Source: Akkermansia sp.
GTDB taxonomy: Bacteria > Verrucomicrobiota > Verrucomicrobiia > Verrucomicrobiales > Akkermansiaceae
Direction of reading: 5' to 3'
Assembly (NCBI GenBank): GCA_017521405.1
Contig: JAFXCP010000005.1
Coordinates: 84,009-148,008 of the forward strand
DNA length: 64,000 nucleotides
Shown: in pieces, positions 45,994 through 54,196 of the stretch
Layout: each line of letters begins with the position of its first letter
Position numbering within the stretch: the first letter of the stretch is position 1
Position numbers and translations under genes: made by a program
The notes under the pieces: generated by a model
Database searches by the model: none
Seen by the model: the letters and a program-made list of their open reading frames with translations, nothing else
Told to the model about the DNA's origin: nothing

Positions 45994-46032
45994 AATCCCC
46001 CGGTAGCAGCACCAAAGCGGCTCCGGGGGATT
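45994..46032. terminator. Hairpin after purH, possible terminator
   Basis: Perfect 10-bp inverted repeat AATCCCCCGG / CCGGGGGATT (45994-46003 with 46023-46032) starting 26 bp after the purH stop. There is no T-run on the plus side, so termination may be partial or the hairpin may only stabilise mRNA ends. Confidence 0.5.
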
Positions 46033-46060
46033 ATCTCATCCCTCAGTTCATTTCCAAATT

Positions 46061-46801
46061 ATGTTACTCGGAGTCAATATCGACCATGTAGCCACCCTCC
46101 GGCAGGCGCGTTACGCCACCATGCTTCAAGCGCACAATACGGAGCCGGACATCGTGACCGCAGCACAGGCAGCCCTTGCCGGCGGAGCAGATTCCATCAC
46201 CCTCCATGTGAGAGAAGATCGCCGCCATATGCAGGATGCGGATGCTTTTGCCGTAAAAAAGCAAATTCCGCTGCCCTTGAATCTGGAAATGGGTGCCACC
46301 CCGGCCATGCTGGAATTTGCCCTCAAGCTCCGCCCGGATTATGTATGTTTAGTACCGGAACGCCGCGAGGAAATTACAACGGAAGGAGGGCTCGATGTAG
46401 CGGGAAATCAGGAAATGCTTCGCCCGCTTGTAGCCGCTCTAATGGAAAACGGGAGCAAGGTAAGTATGTTTATCGATCCGGAGGAAAGCCAAGTAAGAGC
46501 CAGTGCAGCCATTGGTGCCCCTATGATTGAACTACACACGGGCTGCTTTGCCAACACACTGGGAGATGCTCGCGCCAAGGAAACCGCACGCCTTGCGGCA
46601 GCGGCCGCTCTGGCACATTCACTCGGCACGGAGGTGCATGCCGGGCATGGTATCCAACTGGGCAATCTGGAGGATTTGACCCAAGTACCCCACCTGACGG
46701 AACTTAACATTGGCCACACGCTTATCTGCCGAGCTATTTTCTGTGGTTTGGAAGCTGCCGTGCGCGAGATGAAAACGGCTATTAACCGACTCAACTGGTA
46801 A
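46061..46801 (+). CDS. pdxJ: Pyridoxine 5'-phosphate synthase PdxJ
   Basis: 246 residues. Condenses 1-deoxyxylulose-5-phosphate with 3-amino-2-oxopropyl phosphate. Motifs: LLGVNIDHVATLRQARY (active-site His/Arg), DSITLHVREDRRHMQDAD, LNLEMGATPAMLEFALKLRP, VCLVPERREEITTEGGLDV and VHAGHGIQLGNLEDL. Clear family match. The GNAT gene follows after 10 bp. Confidence 0.97.
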   Translation: MLLGVNIDHVATLRQARYATMLQAHNTEPDIVTAAQAALAGGADSITLHVREDRRHMQDADAFAVKKQIPLPLNLEMGATPAMLEFALKLRPDYVCLVPERREEITTEGGLDVAGNQEMLRPLVAALMENGSKVSMFIDPEESQVRASAAIGAPMIELHTGCFANTLGDARAKETARLAAAAALAHSLGTEVHAGHGIQLGNLEDLTQVPHLTELNIGHTLICRAIFCGLEAAVREMKTAINRLNW

Positions 46802-46811
46802 AAGCATACCC

Positions 46812-47354
46812 ATGTCCGCTATTCCGGTTTTTCGACAGGCAATCGCCGCAGATTTTCCCGTTTTGCGGGAGATGTACAACGCTATTATCGAAGAAATGTA
46901 TAAATGCCGTTGGCACGCCCAATGGCGCAAGGACGGATACCCCACGGATGATTTTCTGTACACCGCTGCCGCCAAAGGAGAAATGTGGTTGGCGGAAGTA
47001 GACGGAGAAATAGCGGGTGCTGTTGTTTTGAATCATGTATGCAATCCGGGATACGAGCAGGTAGAGTGGCTGGTATCCTGCCCTCCGGAAAAGGTATTAG
47101 GTATCCACACGCTGGGCATCGCCCCTGCTTTCCAGCGTCAGGGCATGGCCTCCGCCATAGTTCGCTTCTCCATAGAATTAGCACGTGCGCAGGGGATGCA
47201 AAGTGTCCGGCTGGATGTGATAGATAATAACCTTCCGGCGGATAAGCTATACACGCAGCTCGGATTCAGCTTTCGCGGGCGCGTAACCCTGAATTACGAA
47301 GGAGACGTATGCACGGAGTTCAACCTGTACGAATACCCCTTATCGGAAGGTTGA
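46812..47354 (+). CDS. GNAT family N-acetyltransferase
   Basis: 180 residues. The acetyl-CoA-binding motif A is LGIAPAFQRQGMASAIVRFS (Q/RxxGxxxA type) and motif B ends in YTQLGFSFRGRVTLNYEG. Substrate unknown. Cotranscribed with pdxJ; a strong terminator follows. Confidence 0.9.
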   Translation: MSAIPVFRQAIAADFPVLREMYNAIIEEMYKCRWHAQWRKDGYPTDDFLYTAAAKGEMWLAEVDGEIAGAVVLNHVCNPGYEQVEWLVSCPPEKVLGIHTLGIAPAFQRQGMASAIVRFSIELARAQGMQSVRLDVIDNNLPADKLYTQLGFSFRGRVTLNYEGDVCTEFNLYEYPLSEG

Positions 47355-47376
47355 CCCCTATTTTTCAGCATTATTA

Positions 47377-47410
47377 AAAAAGCCCCATATGCATGGGGCT
47401 TTTCTTTTTC
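47377..47410 (+). terminator. Intrinsic terminator of pdxJ-GNAT
   Basis: Stem AGCCCCAT / ATGGGGCT (47381-47388 with 47393-47400), A-run before and TTTTCTTTTT after. Confidence 0.9.
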
Positions 47411-47448
47411 TCAAAAAACACCCCCGGAGATAATCCTCTCCGAGGGTG
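47411..47448 (-). terminator. Intrinsic terminator of the GH109 gene
   Basis: Stem CACCCCCGGAGA / TCTCCGAGGGTG (47419-47430 with 47437-47448, one mismatch), followed on the minus strand by TTTTTT. Confidence 0.85.
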
Positions 47449-47470
47449 AAAAATAAGTTTTTATGCAGAA

Positions 47471-49177
47471 TTACTTGCGAGAAGATTCCACTTCTGCATA
47501 GGTTTCTGCGTATGCCTTTTCTGCGGCAGCTTTGGCAGCAGCGGTGGCCACCTCAGCCGTAGCAGTCTCGGCATCCAAGCGGGCAGCGGCATCCTCGTAT
47601 GCTTTCTTAGCGGCAGCATTGCCGGTCTTGGCAGCATCGTACAGGTTCCACAGGTCCAGCTTAGCCACAGCAGTCTTGTGAGCCTCCGTATAGGCGGCAG
47701 CGGCGGCATCCGTAGCGGCTTCCTGCTCGGGGGTGGCCCAAGCATGCTGATAACCCTTCACATCGTTCCAGTGTCCACGGGTGAAATCCGGGAAGGACAC
47801 GGAGCAGTTGTTGTTATCCATGGAGAGGGAACCCAGCTCGGCAAGGCAGCACCATTCAGCCAAGTCGTACACATCCATATCCAGGGGGAGACCATTCTGC
47901 AGGCAGTAAACCATGCGGACATCCATAAAGAAATCCATACCACCATGACCACCTACCTTCTCAGCCATCTCACCATACTTCTTAATGATGGGGTGGCGGT
48001 AGTGCTTGCGAAGCGCCTCCATGTTCTCTTCGGACATAAAGGCGTGAGAGTTCAGGTTCTCCAGATTCGGAGCACCCTCAGCCCCCTTCATATGGCTGCT
48101 CTCCAGTACAAAGCCCTCGATGGGGTACTTGTTGGCAAAACCGCGAGTACCCGTCAGTTGGAACAAACGGTTGTACGGCTGGGGATTCATCACATTATGC
48201 TGGATTTCCACCACCTTGCCGTTAGCCGTGCGCATAAGGGTGGTGGTGTGGTCGCCATTGCGGAACTCCTTGCAGGGCTTGCCTGTTTTGGCTTCCACAT
48301 ACTCTTTGCCATGTACGGACTTGGTATCCATGGCCACCAGCGTGGTAAAGCGGTCGCCACGGTGAATGTTCATAACCTGAGCCACAGGACCAAGGCCGTG
48401 GGTAGCATACACATCGCCGCGGTTCTCCATGTTGTACTTCATGCGCCAGCCGAGTTTCTCGGGGTCATTGGCGGGGTTGGACCAGTAGGAGCCCCAGAAA
48501 TCATCCAGATTGTGGATATAAGCGCCCTTGGCGTAAAGCACTTCCCCCAGCACACCCTGCTGAGCCATGTTAAGAGCATCCAGCTCGAACCAGTCGTAGC
48601 AGCAGTTCTCCAGAATCATGCAGTGCTTGCGGGTCTTCTCGGACAGGTTAATCAGCTCCCAGCACTGCTCCAAATTCATAGCACTGGGCACCTCGATAGC
48701 GGTGTGCTTGCCATTCTCGAGGGCGCACTTGGCCACCGGGAAGTGGTGGTCCCAGTCCGTCGCAATGTACACGAGGTCAATATCCGGGCGTTTGCAAAGC
48801 TCCTCGTAGCCCTTAGCTCCGGAATAGATAGCAGCGGGAGCCAGCCCTGCCTTACGCAAAGCCTTCTGGCACTTTTCTGCACGTGCAGCTTCGTAATCGC
48901 AAAGGGCAACAATTTCTACGCCGGGGATGTAGGTGAAACGGGTCACGGCACCGGGACCACGCATACCAAGTCCCACAAAGGCCACACGAACAGTTTTCAT
49001 CTTCGGGGCTGTCAGACCGATAACATGTTTCTGCCCATCCGGACGAACGGGAGATTCTACAACAAGCGTCCCCTTATCCCAATGGGTTTTGGTGGACGGT
49101 GACAGCGACTGCGCGTTAAGACAGCTCAGAGACATGAGCGCCACAACGGCCATGGTAATCACGTTTTTCAGTTTCAT
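47471..49177 (-). CDS. GH109 alpha-N-acetylgalactosaminidase (Gfo/Idh/MocA fold), secreted, with Ala-rich tail
   Basis: 568 residues. Signal peptide about 1-22 (VVALMSLSCLNA). NAD-binding Rossmann domain: VRVAFVGLGMRGPGAVTRF near 63. GH109 sequence follows: YIATDWDHHFPVAKCALENG, ENCCYDWFELDALNMAQQGV, VYATHGLGPVAQVMNIHRGD, GGHGGMDFFMDVRMVYC near 410, and SLSMDNNNCSVSFPDFTRGH. NAD+-dependent enzymes of this family release terminal alpha-GalNAc (blood group A, mucin cores). Residues 480-568 form an Ala/Glu/Lys-rich helical tail not needed in most members, perhaps a spacer or coiled coil. Confidence 0.95.
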   Translation of the reverse strand: MKLKNVITMAVVALMSLSCLNAQSLSPSTKTHWDKGTLVVESPVRPDGQKHVIGLTAPKMKTVRVAFVGLGMRGPGAVTRFTYIPGVEIVALCDYEAARAEKCQKALRKAGLAPAAIYSGAKGYEELCKRPDIDLVYIATDWDHHFPVAKCALENGKHTAIEVPSAMNLEQCWELINLSEKTRKHCMILENCCYDWFELDALNMAQQGVLGEVLYAKGAYIHNLDDFWGSYWSNPANDPEKLGWRMKYNMENRGDVYATHGLGPVAQVMNIHRGDRFTTLVAMDTKSVHGKEYVEAKTGKPCKEFRNGDHTTTLMRTANGKVVEIQHNVMNPQPYNRLFQLTGTRGFANKYPIEGFVLESSHMKGAEGAPNLENLNSHAFMSEENMEALRKHYRHPIIKKYGEMAEKVGGHGGMDFFMDVRMVYCLQNGLPLDMDVYDLAEWCCLAELGSLSMDNNNCSVSFPDFTRGHWNDVKGYQHAWATPEQEAATDAAAAAYTEAHKTAVAKLDLWNLYDAAKTGNAAAKKAYEDAAARLDAETATAEVATAAAKAAAEKAYAETYAEVESSRK

Positions 49178-49266
49178 AAATGTTCGGGGGTTATCCTGTT
49201 AATGGCAGGGGTTCGCCTGTTCATAAAACATATCAGCAGACGAAACACCGGCCGGATACCGAGCCA

Positions 49267-49295
49267 AGCATAAAGATACAAGGAGGCTGAGTCAA
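49267..49295 (-). promoter_or_regulatory. Promoter of the GH109 gene
   Basis: Minus strand TTGACT (49295-49290), 17-bp spacer, TATGCT (49272-49267). The leader is about 83 nt, much longer than at other genes in this window. Confidence 0.65.
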
Positions 49296-49400
49296 GCGAA
49301 TTTTTCCGAACGTTGCCCTCCTTTCTTTTGTAAAGCTCTTAAAAACAAAAAGTTTAACTAAGAGCGCATGCCATAGATTCCTGGAGGTCGGGCTTTAGAC

Positions 49401-49427
49401 TTTACAAGGGTCGGCCGCTGCTATATC
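49401..49427 (+). promoter_or_regulatory. Possible extended -10 promoter of nadC
   Basis: TGC-TATATC (49419-49427) with TTTACA at 49401-49406 (15-bp spacing). Start near 49434, a few bases before the ATG at 49437. Confidence 0.45.
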
Positions 49428-49436
49428 ATGAGCGGC

Positions 49437-50303
49437 ATGAGCCAGATGAAGGTATCTGATAATATGGAAGCGCTTATTCGCTTAGCGCTCGAAGAAGATT
49501 TTGGGGATGGGGATGTAACGTCCCTTTACTTTGTGCCCGGGGAGCTTCAGGCAAAAGCACTGTTGCGTCCGCGCACGCATGGTGTACTCTCCGGGGTGGA
49601 AGTGGCTCGCGCCGTATTCAAGGCCGTGGACCCCGAGCTTAAGGTGGAAGTTTACCTGCACGATGGGGATGAAGTATCCCCCGGAGCCGTGGTAATGAGT
49701 ATTGAAGGCAAGGCCCAGTCCATCCTTGGAGCGGAGCGCACAGCACTCAACTTTATTCAGCGTCTTTCCGGCGTGGCCAGTATGACTCGTAAATATGTAA
49801 AAGCAATTGCTCACACCGATTGCAAACTGCTGGATACGCGCAAAACAACTCCCGGTTACCGTCTGCTGGAGAAAGCCGCTGTGGTACATGGCGGCGGAAA
49901 CAATCACCGCCTCGGGCTGTATGACCGAGCCATGGTGAAGGATAACCACCTGATGACGGATGGTAACACTGCCCACTTGCAGGAATGCATCAATAAGCTC
50001 AAGGCGGATCGCCCCGGGGTGGAGGTGGAACTGGAGGCCGATAACCTGCAGCAAGTAGAGGCTTTCCTGGGCTTGGAAGGTGTGGACTACATTCTGCTGG
50101 ACAACATGAGCAATGATGACATGTGCAAAGCTGTCGAAATGCGAGGAAATCATTGCAAGCCCTATTTCGAAGCCTCCGGCGGTCTCACTTTGGCTACGGC
50201 TCCGGCCGCTGCGGAAACAGGTGTGGACTTTATGAGCTTCGGTTGCCTTACCCACTCCGTTCCGTCTCTGGATTTAGGCTTGGACTTCACAGTCGAACGC
50301 TAA
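49437..50303 (+). CDS. nadC: Nicotinate-nucleotide pyrophosphorylase (quinolinate phosphoribosyltransferase)
   Basis: 288 residues from the ATG at 49437 (an ATG at 49428 adds three residues but abuts the -10 box). Converts quinolinate and PRPP to nicotinate mononucleotide. Motifs: LALEEDFGDGDVTSLYF, LNFIQRLSGVASMTRKYV, LLDTRKTTPGYRLLEKAAV then HGGGNNHRLGLYDRAMVKDN, VEVELEADNLQQVEAFL and ILLDNMSNDDM. dprA follows after 13 bp. Confidence 0.96.
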   Translation: MSQMKVSDNMEALIRLALEEDFGDGDVTSLYFVPGELQAKALLRPRTHGVLSGVEVARAVFKAVDPELKVEVYLHDGDEVSPGAVVMSIEGKAQSILGAERTALNFIQRLSGVASMTRKYVKAIAHTDCKLLDTRKTTPGYRLLEKAAVVHGGGNNHRLGLYDRAMVKDNHLMTDGNTAHLQECINKLKADRPGVEVELEADNLQQVEAFLGLEGVDYILLDNMSNDDMCKAVEMRGNHCKPYFEASGGLTLATAPAAAETGVDFMSFGCLTHSVPSLDLGLDFTVER

Positions 50304-50316
50304 CATAACCCTCCCG

Positions 50317-51447
50317 ATGCTCAGCCCCCGGGAAGCTCTGATTACGCTGAACCTGCTGCCCCGGCTGGGTTCCATTCGCATTCAGGCTCTGTTGGAATTT
50401 TTCGGTTCCGCAGAGCTTGCATTGCATGCGCCCAAAAACATGCTGGCGCAGGTACCCCGCATCGGGGCTAATTTGGCGGAAATCATCACCAGCTGGAGAG
50501 ACTGTACCAATGTACATGCCGAATTGGAGTGTGCCGAGTGCCATGGGGTGCGAGTCATTACCCTGCTGGATGATGATTATCCTTCCGTTCTGCGCCGCAT
50601 GGCAGACCCGCCCATCGTTCTCTATTGCCGGGGAGAATGGAAAGAGAGTGATGCCGAGAGAAGCGTAGCCCTCGTGGGTACACGGCAAGCCACAGCCTAC
50701 GGCATTTCGGCAGCGCGCCACTTTGGCAGGGCTCTGGCAGAACGCGGCTGCACCATCATCTCCGGCTTAGCAAGAGGGATTGATACTGCGGCTCATTTCG
50801 GCGCATTGGATGCCGGAGGTCGCACTCTGGCCGTGCTGGGATTCGGCATGGCAGAGTTTTATCCCTCGGAGAATCGGGAGTTGGCAGACCAGATATGTGC
50901 CGGGCATGGGGCACTCATCTCGGAGTTCCCCATGCTCATGCGCCCCAGCCGCACCACTTTTCCCCAGCGCAACCGCATCGTAGCCGCCTGGAGCCGTGCC
51001 ACAGTCGTTGTGGAAGCACCCTTGCGGAGCGGAGCCCTGCACACAGCATCCATGGCTGCGGCGGATTATGGTAACAGTATTTTTGCCATTCCCGGGCCAA
51101 TCAACCGCCACAGCTCCGATGGCTGCCATGCCCTCATTCGGGATGGTGCTATACTTTGCACTACCCCGGAGGAGCTTCTTCAGGATATGCAATGGACGAG
51201 AGAGCCCCGCCAAATGGAGCTATTTGAAGAAGCAGAGAAAACACCCGCATCTTCCGCAGCAGTGGAGCCTATTATCCCGGAGGGGACAGGCATTCTCAAG
51301 GCAATTCAAGCCGGGCACGACACGTTGGATGCGCTTTGCACAGCTCTGGGTATGCCCAGCTATGAGCTTTCCCCTCTTCTTTTGCGGCTGCAAATCGCCC
51401 ATCAAATCGTCCCCCTTCCCGGTGCGCGCTTTGCCTGTTGCCGCTGA
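50317..51447 (+). CDS. dprA: DNA processing protein DprA
   Basis: 376 residues. Loads RecA on incoming single-stranded DNA during transformation. An N-terminal helix-hairpin/SAM-like region (about 1-60) is followed by the Rossmann core: SVALVGTRQATAYGISAARH, TIISGLARGIDTAAHFGALD, LAVLGFGMAEFYPSENREL, ISEFPMLMRPSRTTFPQRN, RIVAAWSRATVVVEAPLRSG and IFAIPGPINRHSSDGCHALI. A C-terminal winged helix (about 310-370) completes it. No other competence genes are nearby. Confidence 0.96.
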   Translation: MLSPREALITLNLLPRLGSIRIQALLEFFGSAELALHAPKNMLAQVPRIGANLAEIITSWRDCTNVHAELECAECHGVRVITLLDDDYPSVLRRMADPPIVLYCRGEWKESDAERSVALVGTRQATAYGISAARHFGRALAERGCTIISGLARGIDTAAHFGALDAGGRTLAVLGFGMAEFYPSENRELADQICAGHGALISEFPMLMRPSRTTFPQRNRIVAAWSRATVVVEAPLRSGALHTASMAAADYGNSIFAIPGPINRHSSDGCHALIRDGAILCTTPEELLQDMQWTREPRQMELFEEAEKTPASSAAVEPIIPEGTGILKAIQAGHDTLDALCTALGMPSYELSPLLLRLQIAHQIVPLPGARFACCR

Positions 51448-51475
51448 GCAGCAAAGGAAAATTCCGATTTTTGGC

Positions 51476-51504
51476 TTGTAAATCAGCCATTCGGTGTGTA
51501 TAAA
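51476..51504 (+). promoter_or_regulatory. Promoter of the 36-residue lipoprotein gene, leaderless
   Basis: TTGTAA (51476-51481), 17-bp spacer, TATAAA (51499-51504). The start is near 51511, one base before the ATG at 51512. Confidence 0.6.
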
Positions 51505-51511
51505 TGGAACT

Positions 51512-51622
51512 ATGGAACGGAAATGGGGGATTTTTTTAATGGTTGTATTACTGCAAGGCATGCTTGTATGTGCATGCCAGCCTCGTCCCCACGATGTCCC
51601 CGTGCTGGAAGTACACCACTAA
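51512..51622 (+). CDS. Small lipoprotein (36 residues), entericidin-like in layout
   Basis: Encodes MERKWGIFLMVVLLQGMLVC then ACQPRPHDVPVLEVHH. A basic N-terminus, a hydrophobic helix and a LVCAC lipobox-like end give a lipoprotein of about 15 mature residues. Its existence is supported by a well-spaced promoter placed exactly for leaderless initiation. No homology recognised. It fills the gap between dprA and the gatB terminator. Confidence 0.55.
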   Translation: MERKWGIFLMVVLLQGMLVCACQPRPHDVPVLEVHH

Positions 51623-51625
51623 AAA

Positions 51626-51655
51626 CCCCTTCCCCGCACATGCAGGAAAGGGGGG
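51626..51655 (-). terminator. Terminator of gatB
   Basis: Stem CCCCTTCC / GGAAAGGGG with one bulged A (51626-51633 with 51645-51653), followed on the minus strand by TTTTT (51625-51621). Confidence 0.7.
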
Positions 51656-51673
51656 ATAAAAGGGGACGCCTCC

Positions 51674-53140
51674 TCACATTCCCAATCGGGAAAGAATAAT
51701 CTCCGTTACTAACTTAGGATTAGGTTTGGGGGTGCTCACTTTCATTACCTTGCCCGTAAGAGCATTGATGAGCTTGGTATTTCCCTTACGCACAATCTCC
51801 ACCATATCGGGATTTTCTGCAAGAACCTGCTCCACCACCGCTTCCAGCGCATTTGTATCCGTTTTGCGGAAGCCGAGGGAAGCCGCCGCCTCCGCCGCAG
51901 GCATGGTCGGATTTTGCCACATCACCTCCAGCACCTCTCGCGCCTGATTATTGGAAACAATTCCCTCCTCAATAATATCCACCAGCCCGGCCAGTGCCGC
52001 CGGAGCCAGCGGGCAGGTATGAATATCCAGCTCCTTCTCCGCCAGCACGGAAGTAAGGTTATTTATCACCCAGTTTGCCACCTTGCGCGGTGCTTTAGAA
52101 GCCGCCGCGGCTGCCTCGAAATAGCGGCAAAGCCCCAAATCACCCACGAGCGTATCCGCATCCGCCACCGGCAAGCCATAGCTGCTTACCAATCGACCGT
52201 GGAGAGCATCGGGGAGTTCGGGCATATCCCCCCGCACTTTTTCCACAATGGGAGCCGTATGCACCGGGATGAGATCCGGGCAGGTATGGTAGCGGTAATC
52301 ATGAGCATTCTCCTTCGTACGCATCACAATGCTCTCCCCGAGGGCATCATCCCAACGGCGGGTGGACTGCACTTGCGGAATTCCCATATCCAGTTCCTCC
52401 GCTTGGCGGCGGATTTCGTAAATGAGAGCCCGGCGTGCGGCCGACATGGAGTTAATGTTCTTCATCTCGATTTTGGCGCCGAGTTCCTTCTGCCCCTTGG
52501 GGCGTAAAGAAACATTCACATCGCAACGCATCTGCCCTTTTTCCATATCCGCATCGGAAATACCGCCGCAGATTAAAATCTGCTGAAGGCTCTTCAAATA
52601 CGCATATGTTTCCTCGGGGCTGGTAAGATCCGGGGCGGAGACTATCTCCATCAGCGGCGTGCCGCCACGGTTATAATCCACCAAAGAATAGCCATTGTAG
52701 TGGGTCAACTTCGCGGCATCCTCCTCCAAGTGGATGTGGTCCAGCTTCACGGTACGCACCACGGCACCCTCTGCCTTCACCTTGGCATCTGCCGGGTATG
52801 CCCAAGCATATAAAGGAACTTCCCCGCCTATGCACAGGGGTAAATCCAGCTGGCTGGTCTGGTAATTCTTAGGCATATCGGCGTAAAAATAATTTTTACG
52901 GTCCCATTTGGAGACAGGCGGCGTGGAACAGCCCAGCATCATCCCCGTAAGCACCGTGCGTTCAATCGCGTACTTGTTCAGCACAGGAAGCGCACCGGGC
53001 ATTCCCAGGCAAGTGGGGCAAACATTGGTATTGGGTTCGTAGCCAAAACCTGCCCGGCAGGAGCAGAACATCTTGGTCTGAGTCTTAATCTGGCAGTGAA
53101 CTTCCAGGCCAATGGTAACGAGGTAATCCGATACAGGCAT
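51674..53140 (-). CDS. gatB: Aspartyl/glutamyl-tRNA amidotransferase subunit B
   Basis: 488 residues. Kinase/amidation subunit of GatCAB that converts Glu-tRNA(Gln) or Asp-tRNA(Asn). Motifs: TIGLEVHCQIKTQTKMFCSC, NVCPTCLGMPGALPVLN, FYADMPKNYQTSQLDLPL, HLEEDAAKLTH, VDYNRGGTPLMEIVSAPD and MRCDVNVSLRP. The C-terminal YqeY-like tail is present (KGNTKLINALTGKVMKVS). gatA and gatC are not in the window. Begins 26 bp after an unknown secreted protein gene. Confidence 0.97.
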   Translation of the reverse strand: MPVSDYLVTIGLEVHCQIKTQTKMFCSCRAGFGYEPNTNVCPTCLGMPGALPVLNKYAIERTVLTGMMLGCSTPPVSKWDRKNYFYADMPKNYQTSQLDLPLCIGGEVPLYAWAYPADAKVKAEGAVVRTVKLDHIHLEEDAAKLTHYNGYSLVDYNRGGTPLMEIVSAPDLTSPEETYAYLKSLQQILICGGISDADMEKGQMRCDVNVSLRPKGQKELGAKIEMKNINSMSAARRALIYEIRRQAEELDMGIPQVQSTRRWDDALGESIVMRTKENAHDYRYHTCPDLIPVHTAPIVEKVRGDMPELPDALHGRLVSSYGLPVADADTLVGDLGLCRYFEAAAAASKAPRKVANWVINNLTSVLAEKELDIHTCPLAPAALAGLVDIIEEGIVSNNQAREVLEVMWQNPTMPAAEAAASLGFRKTDTNALEAVVEQVLAENPDMVEIVRKGNTKLINALTGKVMKVSTPKPNPKLVTEIILSRLGM

Positions 53141-53166
53141 AAGTGGTAATGGATAATCTGAAAAAA

Positions 53167-54123
53167 CTAATGAGAGGAGGTAACATTTTGTTGTAAGGCC
53201 TCATCCAAATCGGTACGGAAAGAGGCATCGAACACGCTGTCCGACAAGCCGCAGTGCGCTTCGCAAAGGTATTGGAACGCTATGTCCAGCGTATCAGAAA
53301 AAGCATCATAACATTCTGCCTCATACCCCGGAAGGGCGGCAATGCGGACAATCTCGTTCCGAATCCCCCAGAGGAGAGGCTGTAAAGGAGCAATCGCATC
53401 CTGCATCAGGCGGGCATCTGCATCAGAATAGGCATTGTGAGCCATATGCTCCGGAGGCAGCAGCACTTGCAGTCGTTCTGCCAAGCGCACCAAAGCAGGC
53501 ACCGCCTGCCGGGCACTATCCGCATCCAGCACAGCCGCCAGTACAGCCAGCATCACCCTATCCGGTTCCTGCAAGCGCTGCAAGCGGTTCATTTCCTGCT
53601 GGGCATCCGCCTTTGCCATAGGGGGGGAGGAAATGCGCACAAGGGCAAAATCTTCCTCGGCAAACATGCCCATTTTAACAGCCGAGCGGAAAGCATCCCG
53701 AAGGAGGGCGGAATCGTAGCAATTGACACGGCAAAGGCTCACGAACTCGCTGTTGATATCATCCATCGCCTCCAGAATTCGTACTTGCAGCGTCTCCAGC
53801 ATTCCCACGGCCAAATCATCCGCCAGCGGCACAATGGGCAAGCGGCTCATCAGCTCATCCAGCTCAAAGATTTTATGCACCTGCTCCGAGAACCTCGGTG
53901 CAGCGGCATCTGCATCCTTGGTATCCCGAATGCCGGAGAGAAGAAACCACATTTCGGAAGCCGTTTTCAGAAACTCCTGGCCCAGAGTTTCGGCCTGTGC
54001 GGAGGCTGTAGCATTCCCCATGGGGGAGCCGGGTTCCGCTTCCAACACAGCCTCAACAGCCTGCACCCCGGGGGCAGCCCCGAGAGCAAGAGCCAAACCG
54101 GCTGTGTAGAAAAGACCTTTCAT
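53167..54123 (-). CDS. Secreted protein of unknown function
   Basis: 318 residues. Signal peptide MKGLFYTAGLALALGAAPGV-QA; the ATG at 54123 is chosen because it starts there. The mature protein is predicted mostly helical and acidic, with two Cys (RVNCYDSALL; ECYDAFSDTL) plus one near the C-terminus (LCEAHCGLSD). No family recognised. It lies between mutL (73 bp) and gatB (26 bp), so it is expressed with housekeeping genes. Confidence 0.75.
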   Translation of the reverse strand: MKGLFYTAGLALALGAAPGVQAVEAVLEAEPGSPMGNATASAQAETLGQEFLKTASEMWFLLSGIRDTKDADAAAPRFSEQVHKIFELDELMSRLPIVPLADDLAVGMLETLQVRILEAMDDINSEFVSLCRVNCYDSALLRDAFRSAVKMGMFAEEDFALVRISSPPMAKADAQQEMNRLQRLQEPDRVMLAVLAAVLDADSARQAVPALVRLAERLQVLLPPEHMAHNAYSDADARLMQDAIAPLQPLLWGIRNEIVRIAALPGYEAECYDAFSDTLDIAFQYLCEAHCGLSDSVFDASFRTDLDEALQQNVTSSH

Positions 54124-54196
54124 GTGCGCCCGGACATTATACGCCATCACGCCTTATTTGCAAGCCGTGATTCAGCCGCAGACACACAAAAAACAA

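Noticed and set aside
44966-46015. Minus-strand frame of 349 codons
   Set aside because: Antisense to purH.
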